In this document: in pieces, positions 17,034 through 25,291 of the stretch | Layout: the number at the start of each line of letters is the position of its first letter | Numbering within the stretch: position 1 is the first letter of the stretch | NCBI RefSeq assembly: GCF_048269565.1 | Contig: NZ_JBLXIK010000002.1 | Span: 372,001 to 436,000 of the forward strand | Length of the DNA stretch: 64,000 nt | Direction of reading: 5' to 3' | Origin: Maricaulis sp048269565 | GTDB taxonomy: Bacteria > Pseudomonadota > Alphaproteobacteria > Caulobacterales > Maricaulaceae | Made by a program: the position numbers and the translations under genes | Notes under the pieces: generated by a model | The model's input: only the letters and a program-made list of their open reading frames with translations | What the model was told of the DNA's origin: nothing | The model's database searches: none

Positions 17034-17574
17034 GCAGCAGGCCCTCGATGGCGTCGGCGATGGCGACGGGTTCGGCCATGCGGCCGGGACCGAATTCGCC
17101 GCAGGCCATCTCGCCCTCATCGGGGCCGACGAAGTGGATGCCATCCTGTTTCAGCGTCGCCAGATTGCGTTGCGTCGCCTTGTGCTCCCACATCCGCACA
17201 TTCATCGCCGGCGCCATCAGCACCGGCTTGTCGGTCGCCAGCAAGGTGGTCGAGGCGAGGTCATTGGCCAGACCCTGGGCCGCCTTGGCCATCAGATCGG
17301 CGGTGGCCGGGGCGACCACGACGAGGTCGGCCGAGCGCGACAGCTCGATATGGCCCATGTCGGATTCGTCGGTGAGATCGAACAATTGGCTGAAGACGTG
17401 CTCGCCCGACAGCGCCGCGACGCTGAGCGGGGTGACGAATTCGCTGCCGGCAGCGGTCAGGATACAGCGCGAGCCGATGCCGCGCCGTTGCAATTCACGG
17501 ATCAGCAGCAGGCTTTTATAGGCGGCGATGCCGCCACCGATAATCAAGAGAATCCGCTTGTCGGACACGGCCAT
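17026..17574 (-). CDS. coaC: Phosphopantothenoylcysteine decarboxylase (CoaC), separate gene
   Basis: CoaC decarboxylates 4'-phosphopantothenoylcysteine using FMN. The 182-residue flavoprotein has GGGIAAYK (13-20) and keeps the catalytic residues at the same numbers as E. coli CoaBC: His75 in MGHIELS, Asn125 in APAMN and Cys158 in ACGEFGPGRM. The polypeptide stops at TGA right after the decarboxylase domain, where the fused enzyme would continue into CoaB. The next gene starts within its last codons in another frame. It is the first gene of a probable coaC-coaB-dut unit. Confidence 0.9.
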   Translation of the reverse strand: MAVSDKRILLIIGGGIAAYKSLLLIRELQRRGIGSRCILTAAGSEFVTPLSVAALSGEHVFSQLFDLTDESDMGHIELSRSADLVVVAPATADLMAKAAQGLANDLASTTLLATDKPVLMAPAMNVRMWEHKATQRNLATLKQDGIHFVGPDEGEMACGEFGPGRMAEPVAIADAIEGLLHG

Positions 17575-17651
17575 GCTCCCAGTTCGCTACGGGCAGTAAC
17601 TAGCGGTTTGCGGCCGGATTCCCAAGCCCCTTGTCGGAGCCGGGCGGTGCG

Positions 17652-18209
17652 TCAGCTGGCGAGGCGCTGCTGGGTCATCATATCACGCACTTTTTCCGTA
17701 TCGGCATAGAGCGCGGCCTGCTTGTCCAGCTGGTGGCGGAAGAAGGCGGCGATGGTCAGTTCCATGTCATAGATCGAGACGCGGGTGATCGCGGCGACAT
17801 CCTCGGCGCTGAGCTTCGGCCCCGTTTCCATGCCCTGCCGGAACAGGCCGGCCATCAAATTGGCATAGGCGGAGGAGTAGGCGTGCGACGGATAGTCCAG
17901 CTTGCTGTGACGCAGGCCCATCTGGTCGACGGCGTCGTAATATTTCGGGTCGAACCGCGCCGAGAAGACCAGATCGCAATGCGCCAGCATGCCGTCGCGC
18001 AGATAGCGGGTATTGTCCGAGATCTCGAAATAATCCCCGACTTCGGGATTCGAGGCGAGGTGATCGAACAGGGTCTCGAGCGTTTTGGCGGCATAGGCCA
18101 TGAGGCGCGGCTTGAGCTTGCGGATGCGCGCGACGGTCGCGGCGTCGATCCTGAAAAACTCGCGCTGGAGCTCGAAGTGTTCGGGGGTGGGTTTGGTGCT
18201 TGGTGTCAT
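17652..18209 (-). CDS. Single-domain protoglobin (globin-coupled-sensor type haem domain)
   Basis: The 185-residue protein corresponds to the protoglobin/globin-coupled sensor haem domain. The segment VDQMGLRHSKLDYPSHAYSS aligns with the family F-helix region, where His101 would be the proximal haem ligand, and LRDGMLAHCDLVFSARFDPKY matches the preceding E-helix region. No output domain (methyl-accepting, GGDEF or kinase) is attached, so it is either a standalone sensor working with a partner or an O2/NO-binding protein. The ATG at 18209 is preferred over a TTG at 18227. Neighbours (coaC, ubiB) do not reveal a partner. The call rests on pattern similarity. Confidence 0.78.
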   Translation of the reverse strand: MTPSTKPTPEHFELQREFFRIDAATVARIRKLKPRLMAYAAKTLETLFDHLASNPEVGDYFEISDNTRYLRDGMLAHCDLVFSARFDPKYYDAVDQMGLRHSKLDYPSHAYSSAYANLMAGLFRQGMETGPKLSAEDVAAITRVSIYDMELTIAAFFRHQLDKQAALYADTEKVRDMMTQQRLAS

Positions 18210-18263
18210 GCGGACACTAAAGCACAAAGGTATTACCGGACCGTGTTCGGCGGGTGAGGGTTT

Positions 18264-19802
18264 TTATGCAAGCGACAGCGCCAGTGCCGCGCCGCCGGCG
18301 GCAGCTACGGCCAGCCAGGCCAGGCGGGCAGCCCAGGGGCGCGGCGATGGCGGCATCGAGAGGCGCAGTTCGCCGGACTTGAGCCGGGCGCCGATCTCCG
18401 ACCAGTCCTCGATTGCATCGGGCAGCTGGCGCATGGCGCCATAGAACCGCTCCAGATCTTCTGCGAAATCGCGGATTCGCCCTTCCGGGCCCAGTTCGCG
18501 TTTCATCCAGGCCTCGACGACGGGAGTCGCGGCGGCCCACATATTGTGCTGCGGGTCGAGGGAGCGGGCCACGCCCTCACACTGGACCATGGTTTTTTGC
18601 AGCATCACCAGTTCGGGCCGCAGGCGCATGTCGAACAGATCGGTGATCTCGAACAATTGCATCAGCACGCGCGACATCGGCACCTCGTCGGCGCGCTTGC
18701 CGAAGATCGGCTCTCCCACCGCCCGCAGGGCGCTGGCGAAATCGGCGACGGTGTGTTCGTCCGGCACATAGCCGGCGGCAAAATGCGCCCGCGCCGCGGC
18801 CGTGTAATCGCGCGTCAGGAAGCCGTGCAGGATCAGGGCGAGGAAGCGGCGTTCGGGGCGGCCGATCCGCCCCATGATCCCGAAATCCACGGCCCAGAGG
18901 TCGCCATTGGCGGCGGCGAAGAGATTGCCCGCATGCATGTCGGCGTGGAAGACGCCGCGATCGAGCGCCGTGCCGAGGAAGGCCCGTGTCAGTGTCGTCG
19001 CCAGCGCCGCCTTGTCGAGCTCGAGTTCGGCCAGCCGCTCCGGATCGCTCAGGGGCGCGCCGGTGACCCAGCGCGTCGTCAGGATGCGCCTGGATGACAG
19101 GGGCCATTCGACCTCGGGGATGCGGTATTGCTCGACTGCCATGGCCGCTTCGGACAATTCCGACGCTGCCGCCGCTTCGAGCCGCAAATCGGTCTCGAAG
19201 CTGAGCGAGCGGGCGACCGTCGCGACGAATTTGCGCGGCTCGAGCCGGCGGCTGGCCGGCGCCAGCGTCTCGGCCAGGGCGGCGCCCAGCGACAGGGTGC
19301 GGATATCGCGCGCGATGCGCATTTCGATATCGGGCCGCAGGACCTTGACGGCGACCTCGACATCATCCTGCGTCGTGGCGCGGTGAACCTGCGCGATCGA
19401 GGCGGCGGCGATCGGCGGGCCGAAGGTTTTGAACAGGCTCTCCACCGGCGCGCCCAGCTCGGCGGCGATGATGGCGCGGGCCTCGGCATCGCCGAAGGGC
19501 GGCATGCGATCCTGCAGGCGGGAAAGGCCGCGGGCAAAGCGTTCGCCGATCACATCGCCGCGGGTGGCGAGAATCTGGCCGAACTTGACATAGGAGGGGC
19601 CGAGCCGTTCCAGCGCCCGGGCCAGGCGTTCGCCGGGATTGTCGGCATTGTCGCGGCGGGCAAATAGTCGCGCGATGCGGCCGGCCAGTCGCGCCGGTGC
19701 CGGATAGAGCGATTGGTATTCCGCCGGCAGGATGGCGTCATGGCGTGCCAGCGTCAGCAGGGCGCGCAACAGGCGCAGGAAGGAGGCGAGGGTCGCAAAC
19801 AT
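18264..19802 (-). CDS. ubiB: UbiB/ABC1-family atypical kinase for ubiquinone biosynthesis
   Basis: UbiB is an atypical protein-kinase-like ATPase needed for ubiquinone synthesis, probably by extracting lipid intermediates from the membrane. The 512 residues carry the family hallmark YVKFGQILATR (71-81; KxGQ), the Ala-rich loop AAASIAQVHRA that replaces the P-loop, Lys153 in VAVKVL, FHADMHAGN and VDFGIMG for metal binding. One or two C-terminal hydrophobic spans (from about residue 485) anchor it. ubiE is close by on the same strand, with a small plus-strand gene between them, a slight variation on the usual ubiE-ubiB order. Confidence 0.93.
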   Translation of the reverse strand: MFATLASFLRLLRALLTLARHDAILPAEYQSLYPAPARLAGRIARLFARRDNADNPGERLARALERLGPSYVKFGQILATRGDVIGERFARGLSRLQDRMPPFGDAEARAIIAAELGAPVESLFKTFGPPIAAASIAQVHRATTQDDVEVAVKVLRPDIEMRIARDIRTLSLGAALAETLAPASRRLEPRKFVATVARSLSFETDLRLEAAAASELSEAAMAVEQYRIPEVEWPLSSRRILTTRWVTGAPLSDPERLAELELDKAALATTLTRAFLGTALDRGVFHADMHAGNLFAAANGDLWAVDFGIMGRIGRPERRFLALILHGFLTRDYTAAARAHFAAGYVPDEHTVADFASALRAVGEPIFGKRADEVPMSRVLMQLFEITDLFDMRLRPELVMLQKTMVQCEGVARSLDPQHNMWAAATPVVEAWMKRELGPEGRIRDFAEDLERFYGAMRQLPDAIEDWSEIGARLKSGELRLSMPPSPRPWAARLAWLAVAAAGGAALALSLA

Positions 19803-19931
19803 GATCGCAGCTGTTTAGAGGGCGCAGCCGCGCTTGGCGAGGGCGGTGTGAAGTCGCAGGACGGGCCATCCGCCGACGCGCTTGCATCGGCACTGCTACA
19901 GGTTAGACTCACGCAGGAGTTGGATCTGTCC

Positions 19932-20363
19932 ATGCGACACACGATCGAGTTTGACTACGAAAACCGGTGGACGATCACTGCCTTTCGCGGCCCGTTGCGG
20001 ATCGCGGAGGCGGCGGCGCTGTTGCGGCAGGCTGTCTCATCGCCTCAATGGACGCCCGAGTGGGACCGGATCATCGACTACAGCGACGGCATGCTGGGCG
20101 ACCTCGATGTCGAGGCGATCGAGGCGGGCAAGGTCGAGCTCGGCCGGATCTTGCAGCAGGCCTATGGCGACAGGCCCACCTTGAGCGCCCAGGTCTGTGC
20201 CGATCCGATGAAGCGCCCGCTGGTGGAATACTGGATCGGGCTGGGCGAGGCCGATTATCCCGCCGGCCTGCAATTATTCGATACGCTGGCCGCCGCGAAG
20301 GCCTGGATCATCGACACGCGCAAGGCGCAGGGGCGTGGCGGCGATCAGGCCCAGCCGGTGTGA
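19932..20363 (+). CDS. SpoIIAA-like/STAS-fold hypothetical protein
   Basis: A 143-residue soluble protein that begins MRHTIEFDYENRWTITAFRG and continues with alternating strands and helices (RIAEAAALLRQAV, EWDRIIDYSDGML). The strand-helix order and the pattern 'fraction of a parameter, then D-Y-S-D' resemble SpoIIAA-like/STAS proteins, but this is a fold-level guess. It lies on the plus strand between ubiB and ubiE, which are both on the minus strand, and its last 19 bases overlap the end of ubiE. The ATG at 19932 starts the region that looks conserved; the upstream extension of the open frame is not credible. Confidence 0.6.
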   Translation: MRHTIEFDYENRWTITAFRGPLRIAEAAALLRQAVSSPQWTPEWDRIIDYSDGMLGDLDVEAIEAGKVELGRILQQAYGDRPTLSAQVCADPMKRPLVEYWIGLGEADYPAGLQLFDTLAAAKAWIIDTRKAQGRGGDQAQPV

Positions 20364-21139
20364 AGTGCGGCAATGCCGCCGGAGAAATTGGTGTAGCTGA
20401 CCTGCCGGAAACCCGCCTGCCGCAATTCGCCGGCGAAGCTGTCCTGGTCGGGGAAGCGCCGGATCGATTCCACCAGATACTGATAGCTGGCCCGATCGCG
20501 CGCCACGTGCTCGCCCAGTTCAGGCATCACATTGAATGACCAGGCATCATAGAGTTTTCCCCAGCCCCGGCTGGTCGGCCGCGAGAATTCCAGACACAGG
20601 AAGCGCCCGCCGGGTTTCAGCACACGGCGCATGTCGGCCAGGGCCGCGGCGCGGTCGGTGACATTGCGAATGCCGGTCGAAATGGTGACGCAGTCGACGC
20701 AGTGACTGGCGAGCGGCAGGCATTCGGCATTGCCGGTCACCCACTGGATCCGTCCGGCCTGGGCAGGTTCGACACCGCGTTTGATGCCGGCCCGCAGCAT
20801 CTGCTCATTGATGTCAAGCACGATCGCCTCGGCCTGGCGCGGGCTGGCGCGGCGCTTGCCGGCGCGGTCTGCCTTGGTCAGGAAGCTGCGCGCCAGATCG
20901 CCTGTGCCGCCGGCGACATCGAGCAGGCGCTCGCCGGGCTGCGGATTGGCCCGCGTCATGACCATGTCCTTCCAGGCGCGGTGCACACCCAGCGACATCA
21001 GATCATTCATCAGGTCATAGCGCCGCGCCGAGCGGTCGAAAACGCCACGCACGAGCCCGGCCTTCGCGGTGCGGTCGACATCCTCGAAGCCGAAGGGGAC
21101 AGTGTTTTCAGGCTTGGCCTGTTTGAGTGTCTCGGTCAT
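20345..21139 (-). CDS. ubiE: Ubiquinone/menaquinone biosynthesis C-methyltransferase UbiE
   Basis: UbiE C-methylates the demethoxy-quinol intermediate of ubiquinone (and demethylmenaquinol where present) with S-adenosylmethionine. The 264-residue protein has the SAM motif LLDVAGGTGDLA (72-83), the family signature YDLMNDLMSLGVHRAWK and the downstream FLCLEFSRP and GGIAALHTGW blocks. The start at 21139 (MTETLKQAK) is chosen because the longer frame upstream lacks similarity. It shares a divergent 154-base region with the zinc-ribbon protein and mutM. Confidence 0.95.
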   Translation of the reverse strand: MTETLKQAKPENTVPFGFEDVDRTAKAGLVRGVFDRSARRYDLMNDLMSLGVHRAWKDMVMTRANPQPGERLLDVAGGTGDLARSFLTKADRAGKRRASPRQAEAIVLDINEQMLRAGIKRGVEPAQAGRIQWVTGNAECLPLASHCVDCVTISTGIRNVTDRAAALADMRRVLKPGGRFLCLEFSRPTSRGWGKLYDAWSFNVMPELGEHVARDRASYQYLVESIRRFPDQDSFAGELRQAGFRQVSYTNFSGGIAALHTGWA

Positions 21140-21293
21140 GCGCCGACAATAGGCCACTGTTGCTGTGCCGCAAAGCGGTGAGGGCGGTGTGCGATGTCGC
21201 ACGCGACAATCTTGCGCAGGCCGCGCTATTATGCCCTGTCTTCCGGACAGAACTCCTTGCGCCGGTCCGGCCGGTGCGTCAGTCGAGGCGGGA

Positions 21294-21557
21294 ATGGCAG
21301 AAACTGAACACGATGCGGCCGGCAAGCCATCCGCTTTGCCGGGCGATGAACTGGCGGGGATAGAGCGCCGTCTGGCGGCGATTGAACGGGCGATCTGGGC
21401 GCTGGCCAAACATGCGGGCGTCGCGGTCGAGCCTTGCCCGTCCTGCGATAGCGGTACGCTGCAATACAAGATCGAAAAATCGGACCGCACATTTGGCAGG
21501 GTCCGCAAGGAGTGTGACAGCTGTGGCCATACTGGCGATGAACCCTCTGACAGCTGA
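21294..21557 (+). CDS. Small zinc-ribbon protein upstream of mutM
   Basis: An 87-residue protein with an acidic or neutral helical N-terminal half (DELAGIERRLAAIERAIWALAK, probably a short coiled coil) and a C-terminal zinc ribbon formed by Cys48-x2-Cys51 and Cys74-x2-Cys77. Such proteins could bind nucleic acid or protein, but nothing more specific can be said. It is read in the same direction as mutM and ends 65 bases before the mutM GTG start, so the two may be cotranscribed. Confidence 0.65.
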   Translation: MAETEHDAAGKPSALPGDELAGIERRLAAIERAIWALAKHAGVAVEPCPSCDSGTLQYKIEKSDRTFGRVRKECDSCGHTGDEPSDS

Positions 21558-21622
21558 CCCGGGAAACTGCCGGGGCGGTGCCGCCCTGCGCGCACCGGGG
21601 CAGCGGTTCGCAGGAGAGCCCT

Positions 21623-22486
21623 GTGCCTGAGCTTCCCGAAGTCGAAACCGTCCGTGTCGGTCTGGTCCCGGCGATGCAGGGCCGCCGGATCGAGCGTGTG
21701 CAGCTCAATCGGGCCAATCTGCGCTTTCCCTTCCCCGATGATATGGCGCGCCGCCTCGACGGGCGGCGGATCGAGCGGATCGACCGGCGGGCGAAATATC
21801 TCCTGTTGCGGCTGAGCGGCGAAGAAACCCTGCTGGTCCATCTGGGCATGTCGGGCCGTTTCTCGATCGAGGCCGGCGCCGACACGGCGCAGCCGGGCGA
21901 TTTCGTCCATGCCGCGCCGGCCAATCCCAGGCATGACCATGTCGTGTTCGAGATCGAGGGCGGTGTCACCGTACGCTATAATGATCCGCGCCGGTTCGGT
22001 TTCATGCTGATGTTTGCGAGCGACGCCGAAGACTCACAGCCCAATCTGGCCGGGCTGGGTCCGGAACCGGACTCAAACGGGTTTTCCGGCGCCGCGCTGG
22101 GGGAGGCCCTGGCGGGCAAGCGGACGCCGATCAAGTCGGCGCTGCTCGATCAGCGGGTCGTCGCCGGACTGGGCAATATCTATGTCTGCGAGGCCCTGCA
22201 CCGCTGCGGCATCAGCCCGCTGCGCGAGGCGCGCTCCATTTCCGGTGCCGATGCCGAGCGGCTGGCCCGGTCGGTGCGCGAGGTGATCGGGGAGGCGATT
22301 GCGGCGGGCGGCTCGACGCTGAAGGATTTTGCCGGTGCCGATGGCGCCCTGGGCTATTTCCAGCATCGTTTCAGCGCCTATGGCCGCGAGGGTGCGCCCT
22401 GCCCGGCGCCGGCCTGTGGCGGCGAGATTCACCGGATCGTCCAGGCAGGCCGTTCGACTTTCTATTGCCCTGACTGCCAGTCATGA
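21623..22486 (+). CDS. mutM: Formamidopyrimidine-DNA glycosylase
   Basis: MutM/Fpg removes 8-oxoguanine and formamidopyrimidines from DNA and nicks the abasic site. The protein begins (V)PELPEVETV: after removal of the initiator residue the N-terminal proline is the catalytic nucleophile, followed by the essential Glu. Other features are the RRAKYLLL lysine segment, an LGNIYVCEALH helix-two-turn-helix region, and a C-terminal zinc finger (Cys-x4-Cys, then Cys-x2-Cys in CPDCQS) with the conserved Arg of QAGRSTFYC. GTG at 21623 is the start because Pro must be residue 2, and GGAG lies just upstream. Length is 287 residues. Confidence 0.95.
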   Translation: MPELPEVETVRVGLVPAMQGRRIERVQLNRANLRFPFPDDMARRLDGRRIERIDRRAKYLLLRLSGEETLLVHLGMSGRFSIEAGADTAQPGDFVHAAPANPRHDHVVFEIEGGVTVRYNDPRRFGFMLMFASDAEDSQPNLAGLGPEPDSNGFSGAALGEALAGKRTPIKSALLDQRVVAGLGNIYVCEALHRCGISPLREARSISGADAERLARSVREVIGEAIAAGGSTLKDFAGADGALGYFQHRFSAYGREGAPCPAPACGGEIHRIVQAGRSTFYCPDCQS

Positions 22487-22591
22487 GCGCTTCTTCGAGG
22501 GACGGATTGGTGTTGAGTCCCTCGCCGCAATTTCGGCAAAGCCGCATATATACTCACCCATCATCCATGATCTGACCCGGAGTGATTCCTC

Positions 22592-23533
22592 ATGAGCCGT
22601 CCCAAATTCCTGTCCACCCGGCTGAGATCGATAGCCGGCGCAATGCTGGGCGCTGCCGGTCTGATGTTTGCAGCCGCGACCGGTGCGGCGCAGGCCCAGC
22701 TGGCTGATTATTCCGGCGTCGAGGCTGCACCGGCGATCTGGCACATTTCCGACGCCGATTCCGACATCTACCTGTTCGGAACCTTCCACCTCCTCCCGCC
22801 CAGCCTTGACTGGCAGACCGACACGATGCGCGAGCAGCTGGCGAGCGCCGACGCCTTGTATCTCGAAGCCGATGTCCAGAGCGCCGGGGCGCAGGCCCGG
22901 GTGCAGGCCCTGGTCGTCGAGCTGGGGCTGAACCCGCAGGGGGTGACGCTGTCCTCAATGCTGGATGCCGAGGCCTGGGCCTTGCTTGGCCGTGTCGCCC
23001 CCACCGTTGGAGCGACCCCGCAAATGCTCGAGCCGATGCGCCCCTGGCTGGCACAGATCGTGTTGTCGGTCGCGCAGATGCAGGCGCTCGGACTGGATCC
23101 CGAGGCCGGGGTCGAGAAGGCCCTGCTCGCCGCTGTCGAGGGCACAGAGGTCGAAATCGGCTATTTTGAAACCGCCGAACAACAGGTGCGGGTTCTCGCT
23201 GATCTGCCGGACTCGGTGCAGGTGGACGGTTTCGCCGAGGGCTTGCGCGAAATGGAACGGACGCCGGCCATGCTCGACGAGATGGTGCGCGCCTGGGCCG
23301 CCGGTGATGTCGAGACGATCGACCGGATTGTGAACGCCGATATGCGCGAGCAAACACCCGAGATGTATGAGGCTTTGATCGTTCAGCGCAATCGCGACTG
23401 GGTACCGCAGATCCAGGCCTTGCTCGATGGCGAAGGCACGGTTTTCGTGGCGGTGGGCGCGGCTCATCTCGGCGGCGATAACGGTGTCGTCGAATTATTG
23501 CGTGAAACCGGCATTACCGTGACGCGCCAATAA
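22592..23533 (+). CDS. Secreted TraB/GumN-family protein
   Basis: The 313-residue protein has a signal peptide (MSRPKFLSTRLRSIAGAM and the following hydrophobic run to AQAQ near residue 36) and a TraB/GumN domain. This is shown by FGTFHLLP near the start, LYLEADV, a central EKALLAA segment and GAAHLGG near the end. The paired GTxH and GxxH motifs resemble the Tiki/EreA metal-dependent protease fold, but bacterial members have no proven substrate. It lies between mutM and an enoyl-CoA hydratase gene, each in its own transcription unit as far as spacing tells. Confidence 0.82.
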   Translation: MSRPKFLSTRLRSIAGAMLGAAGLMFAAATGAAQAQLADYSGVEAAPAIWHISDADSDIYLFGTFHLLPPSLDWQTDTMREQLASADALYLEADVQSAGAQARVQALVVELGLNPQGVTLSSMLDAEAWALLGRVAPTVGATPQMLEPMRPWLAQIVLSVAQMQALGLDPEAGVEKALLAAVEGTEVEIGYFETAEQQVRVLADLPDSVQVDGFAEGLREMERTPAMLDEMVRAWAAGDVETIDRIVNADMREQTPEMYEALIVQRNRDWVPQIQALLDGEGTVFVAVGAAHLGGDNGVVELLRETGITVTRQ

Positions 23534-23652
23534 CTTGGCTTTCGCCGCCTGACTCTTGGCCTGTCACCGGTATCGACCGCCGGTCCGGTCTGCGTTATAG
23601 CGGCGCGGTTTTTTCAGCGCGGAGCTTCCGCGCCGGCATACGGAGCGCCGAA

Positions 23653-24429
23653 ATGGCTTACAAGACGATTCAGGTAAAGACCGAAGGTCGCGTCGGGGTG
23701 ATCACCTTCTCGCGCCCGGAAGCCCTCAACGCCCTGTGCGATGAGCTCACGACGGAACTTGCGACGGTGCTTGCCGCCTTCGAGAAAGACGCCGGGATTG
23801 GCTGTGTCGTCCTGACCGGCTCGAAGAAGGCCTTTGCGGCCGGCGCCGACATCAAGGAGTTACAGGCCCGCGACTTCGTGGGTCTCTACATGCACGACCC
23901 CTTTGCCGAGACCTGGGAGTCTGTGGCGCGCTTCCGCAAGCCGATCATTGCTGCCGTGTCGGGTTATGCGCTCGGCGGTGGCTGCGAGATCGCGATGATG
24001 TGTGATTTCATCATTGCCTCACAGACGGCCAAGTTCGGCCAGCCAGAGATCAATCTCGGCGTGATGCCCGGGTCGGGCGGCACGCAGCGCCTGCCGCGCG
24101 CTGTCGGCAAGGCCAAGGCGATGGATATGTGCCTGACCGGCCGCATGATGGATGCCGAGGAGGCCGAACGCGCTGGCCTGGTGTCGCGCATCGTGCCGGC
24201 CGAGGACCTTCTGGATGTGGCCATGGAGGCCGCCGAGGCGATCGCGGTGAAGTCTCTGCCGGTCGCGATGATGACGAAGGAAGCGGTCGACCGTGCCTTC
24301 GAGATCGGCCTGACAGAAGGCGTGCGCTTCGAACGCCGGGTGTTCCAGTCGCAATTCGCACTGGAAGATCAAAGCGAGGGCATGGCAGCCTTCGCCGAGA
24401 AGCGCGCTGCACATTTCAAGCATCGTTAG
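23653..24429 (+). CDS. Enoyl-CoA hydratase
   Basis: A crotonase-fold enzyme that hydrates trans-2-enoyl-CoA to 3-hydroxyacyl-CoA in beta-oxidation or related pathways. The 258 residues are the standard monomer length and keep both catalytic glutamates: Glu112 in ALGGGCEIAMMCD and Glu132 in FGQPEINLGVMPG. The CoA and oxyanion segments FAAGADIKEL and GSGGTQRLPR are present. A -10-like TATAGC at 23596-23601 with a weak -35 (TCGACC 23573-23578) may be the promoter. Crotonase genes near rpsT and dnaA occur in other Caulobacterales as I recall, but this is from memory. Confidence 0.9.
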   Translation: MAYKTIQVKTEGRVGVITFSRPEALNALCDELTTELATVLAAFEKDAGIGCVVLTGSKKAFAAGADIKELQARDFVGLYMHDPFAETWESVARFRKPIIAAVSGYALGGGCEIAMMCDFIIASQTAKFGQPEINLGVMPGSGGTQRLPRAVGKAKAMDMCLTGRMMDAEEAERAGLVSRIVPAEDLLDVAMEAAEAIAVKSLPVAMMTKEAVDRAFEIGLTEGVRFERRVFQSQFALEDQSEGMAAFAEKRAAHFKHR

Positions 24430-24450
24430 TCAAACTGGCGGCAGGGGCAG

Positions 24451-24479
24451 TTGACGCCCCGGCTTCTAGGGCCTATACG
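24451..24479 (+). promoter_or_regulatory. Predicted housekeeping promoter of rpsT
   Basis: TTGACG (24451-24456), a 17-base spacer and TATACG (24474-24479) form a good sigma-70-type promoter, 59 bases before the rpsT start codon. The -35 matches the TTGACG typical of alphaproteobacterial housekeeping promoters. Confidence 0.6.
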
Positions 24480-24537
24480 CCGCCGCTCACGGATTTAATC
24501 GGGCTCCGGTCCCGGTCGCATGAAGAGGTTAGAACCC

Positions 24538-24804
24538 ATGGCCAATACAAGCTCGGCCAAGAAAATGGTCCGCAAGATCGCGCGCCGCACTGCCGTCAAC
24601 AAAGCTCGGCGCTCGCGCGTCCGGACCTATGTCAAGAAGGTCGAACTTGCGATCGCCGCTGGCGATCAGGCTGTGGCGAAAGCCGCGCTGGTGACCGCGG
24701 AATCAGAAATGATGCGCGCTGTCAGCAAGGGCGTGTTCCACAAGAACACCAGCTCGCGCAAGGTTTCGCGCCTGTCGGCCCGGATCAAGGCGATGGCCGC
24801 CTGA
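24538..24804 (+). CDS. rpsT: 30S ribosomal protein S20
   Basis: S20 is a primary 16S rRNA-binding protein. The 88-residue, highly basic product starts MANTSSAKKMVRKIARRTA and has the family segments NKARRSRVRTYVKKVE and KGVFHKNTSSRKVSRLSARI. The ATG at 24538 is the natural start; an in-frame ATG 18 bases upstream is not needed. The gene has its own promoter and a strong terminator, so it is monocistronic. The rpsT-dnaA order is a feature shared with other Caulobacterales. Confidence 0.97.
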   Translation: MANTSSAKKMVRKIARRTAVNKARRSRVRTYVKKVELAIAAGDQAVAKAALVTAESEMMRAVSKGVFHKNTSSRKVSRLSARIKAMAA

Positions 24805-24830
24805 TCCCGACCACCAGCTGAATGCATTCA

Positions 24831-24866
24831 ATACGCCCGGGACTCGCGTCCCGGGCGTATTTTTTT
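24831..24866 (+). terminator. Strong intrinsic terminator between rpsT and dnaA
   Basis: A perfect 13-bp stem (ATACGCCCGGGAC / GTCCCGGGCGTAT) with a TCGC loop is followed by a run of six further T residues. The complementary As before the stem would also let it act on the opposite strand. It isolates dnaA from rpsT transcription. Confidence 0.93.
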
Positions 24867-25291
24867 GGCCCGGACTTCCAGGTCGCGGCGGGGTCGAGGC
24901 CTCGCATCTGCGCCCGCTGCTCATATTATATTCCTGATACGGAGCTGTTGCCGGCGCGATTTTCGTGCCAGCCCGGGCCTGTTTCCGGGGGGTGTTTTTG
25001 TGGTGATATTGAACCAGCTGACATGGCGAAAACATATCGCATTTGCCAAGCTTCGCTCCGATCACGGATTTCCCGTGTCAAGCGAAGAATCTCAAAATCC
25101 GGGCGTTGAATCCTGTTGACCGTTATTACGGAAGGGGTAACCTTTGAGGCTCTGAGGGCGATCAATCCGATACGGATAATATTCCGGTTTCGACACGGCA
25201 GGGCGGCGTGTCGATTATGGGGGGATTGTGCCATAATAACAAACACCTAGCTCCCACCTCGACGTGGGGCAAATCACAAGTGTGGCGAGCA
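24867..25291 (+). promoter_or_regulatory. dnaA upstream control region (no gene)
   Basis: About 425 bases without a credible gene, and the most A+T-rich stretch of this part of the window. It holds two GANTC sites (GAATC at 25087-25091 and 25108-25112), the recognition sequence of the CcrM methyltransferase of Caulobacterales, and a nested hairpin at 25051-25087. GANTC methylation is known to affect dnaA promoter activity in Caulobacter. I found no DnaA box close to the consensus TTATCCACA by eye, so this is not claimed as an origin. A long untranslated leader for dnaA is plausible. Confidence 0.5.
25051..25087 (+). repeat. Nested inverted repeat in dnaA leader
   Basis: The outer arms CTTCGCT (25051-25057) and AGCGAAG (25081-25087) enclose inner arms CACGG (25063-25067) and CCGTG (25073-25077). 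The right outer arm touches the first GANTC site. It could fold as an RNA stem in a dnaA leader or act as a protein-binding site; it has no T-run and is not a terminator. Confidence 0.45.

Noticed and set aside
24867..25291. Replication origin upstream of dnaA
   Set aside because: No sequence close to the consensus TTATCCACA was found by eye, and in related Caulobacterales the origin is not directly next to dnaA.
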